12,597 nt of DNA from CAYRIF01 sp964424205 (GTDB lineage: Bacteria; Bacteroidota; Bacteroidia; Cytophagales; Cyclobacteriaceae): assembly GCA_964424205.1 (NCBI GenBank), contig CAYRIF010000088.1, forward strand, positions 1-12,597, in the 5' to 3' direction. Positions 12,585 to 12,597 of this stretch are shown here, piece after piece; position 1 is the stretch's first letter; the number at the start of each line of letters is the position of its first letter. Both the position numbers and the translations under genes were made by a program. The notes beneath the pieces were generated by a model. The model saw nothing but the letters and a program-made list of their open reading frames with translations, did no database searches and was not told the origin of the DNA.

Positions 12585-12597
12585 ATTGCTAAAAATA

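Noticed and set aside
1..12597. An embedded novel defence, mobile or biosynthetic system
   Set aside because: All coding space is accounted for by 26 conserved genes in canonical order with gaps of at most 81 nt, leaving no room for additional protein genes.

Overview
The window is one continuous stretch of the universally conserved ribosomal-protein supercluster (S10 - spc - alpha). All 26 genes are on the + strand. It opens inside rplB and closes at a strong intrinsic terminator after rplQ. The order is rplB(partial)-rpsS-rplV-rpsC-rplP-rpmC-rpsQ | rplN-rplX-rplE-rpsN-rpsH-rplF-rplR-rpsE-rpmD-rplO-secY-map-infA-rpmJ | rpsM-rpsK-rpsD-rpoA-rplQ. No gene is interrupted, duplicated or frameshifted, and no stretch of more than 300 bases lacks a gene. 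I see no mobile element, CRISPR array, tRNA or rRNA.

The organism is most likely a member of the Bacteroidota. The DNA is A/T-rich by eye. Almost no start codon has a Shine-Dalgarno sequence; starts are preceded by A/T-rich spacers. A TAnnTTTG-type -7 promoter element lies before rpsH. L2 has the HPM-GGG variant I associate with this phylum, L36 is the cysteine-poor form, and L22, S3 and L17 carry charged or basic C-terminal tails. The placement of map between secY and infA resembles Bacteroides- or Cytophaga-like genomes as I remember them more than typical Flavobacteria, but I cannot name a genus.

Layout: 1-2905 holds the end of the S10 cluster (L2, S19, L22, S3, L16, L29, S17). 2905-9449 is the spc cluster, tightly packed except for an 81-nt gap before rpsH that contains the probable internal promoter and an A/T inverted repeat. 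It ends with the protein-export gene secY, methionine aminopeptidase (map), initiation factor IF-1 (infA) and the 38-residue L36 gene. 9488-12526 is the alpha cluster (S13, S11, S4, RNA polymerase alpha, L17). Its gaps of 34-77 nt contain small potential hairpins, and the two most structured ones flank rpsD (S4). The operon ends at the terminator at 12551-12584.

Together the genes encode much of both ribosomal subunits, an initiation factor, the SecYEG channel core, the enzyme that trims initiator Met, and the RNAP assembly subunit. This is an ordinary core-genome region and I do not see an undescribed system in it. The items worth checking are regulatory: the rpsH promoter, the RNA structures around rpsD/rpoA, gene coupling without Shine-Dalgarno sites, and the consistent choice of zinc-free ribosomal protein versions.
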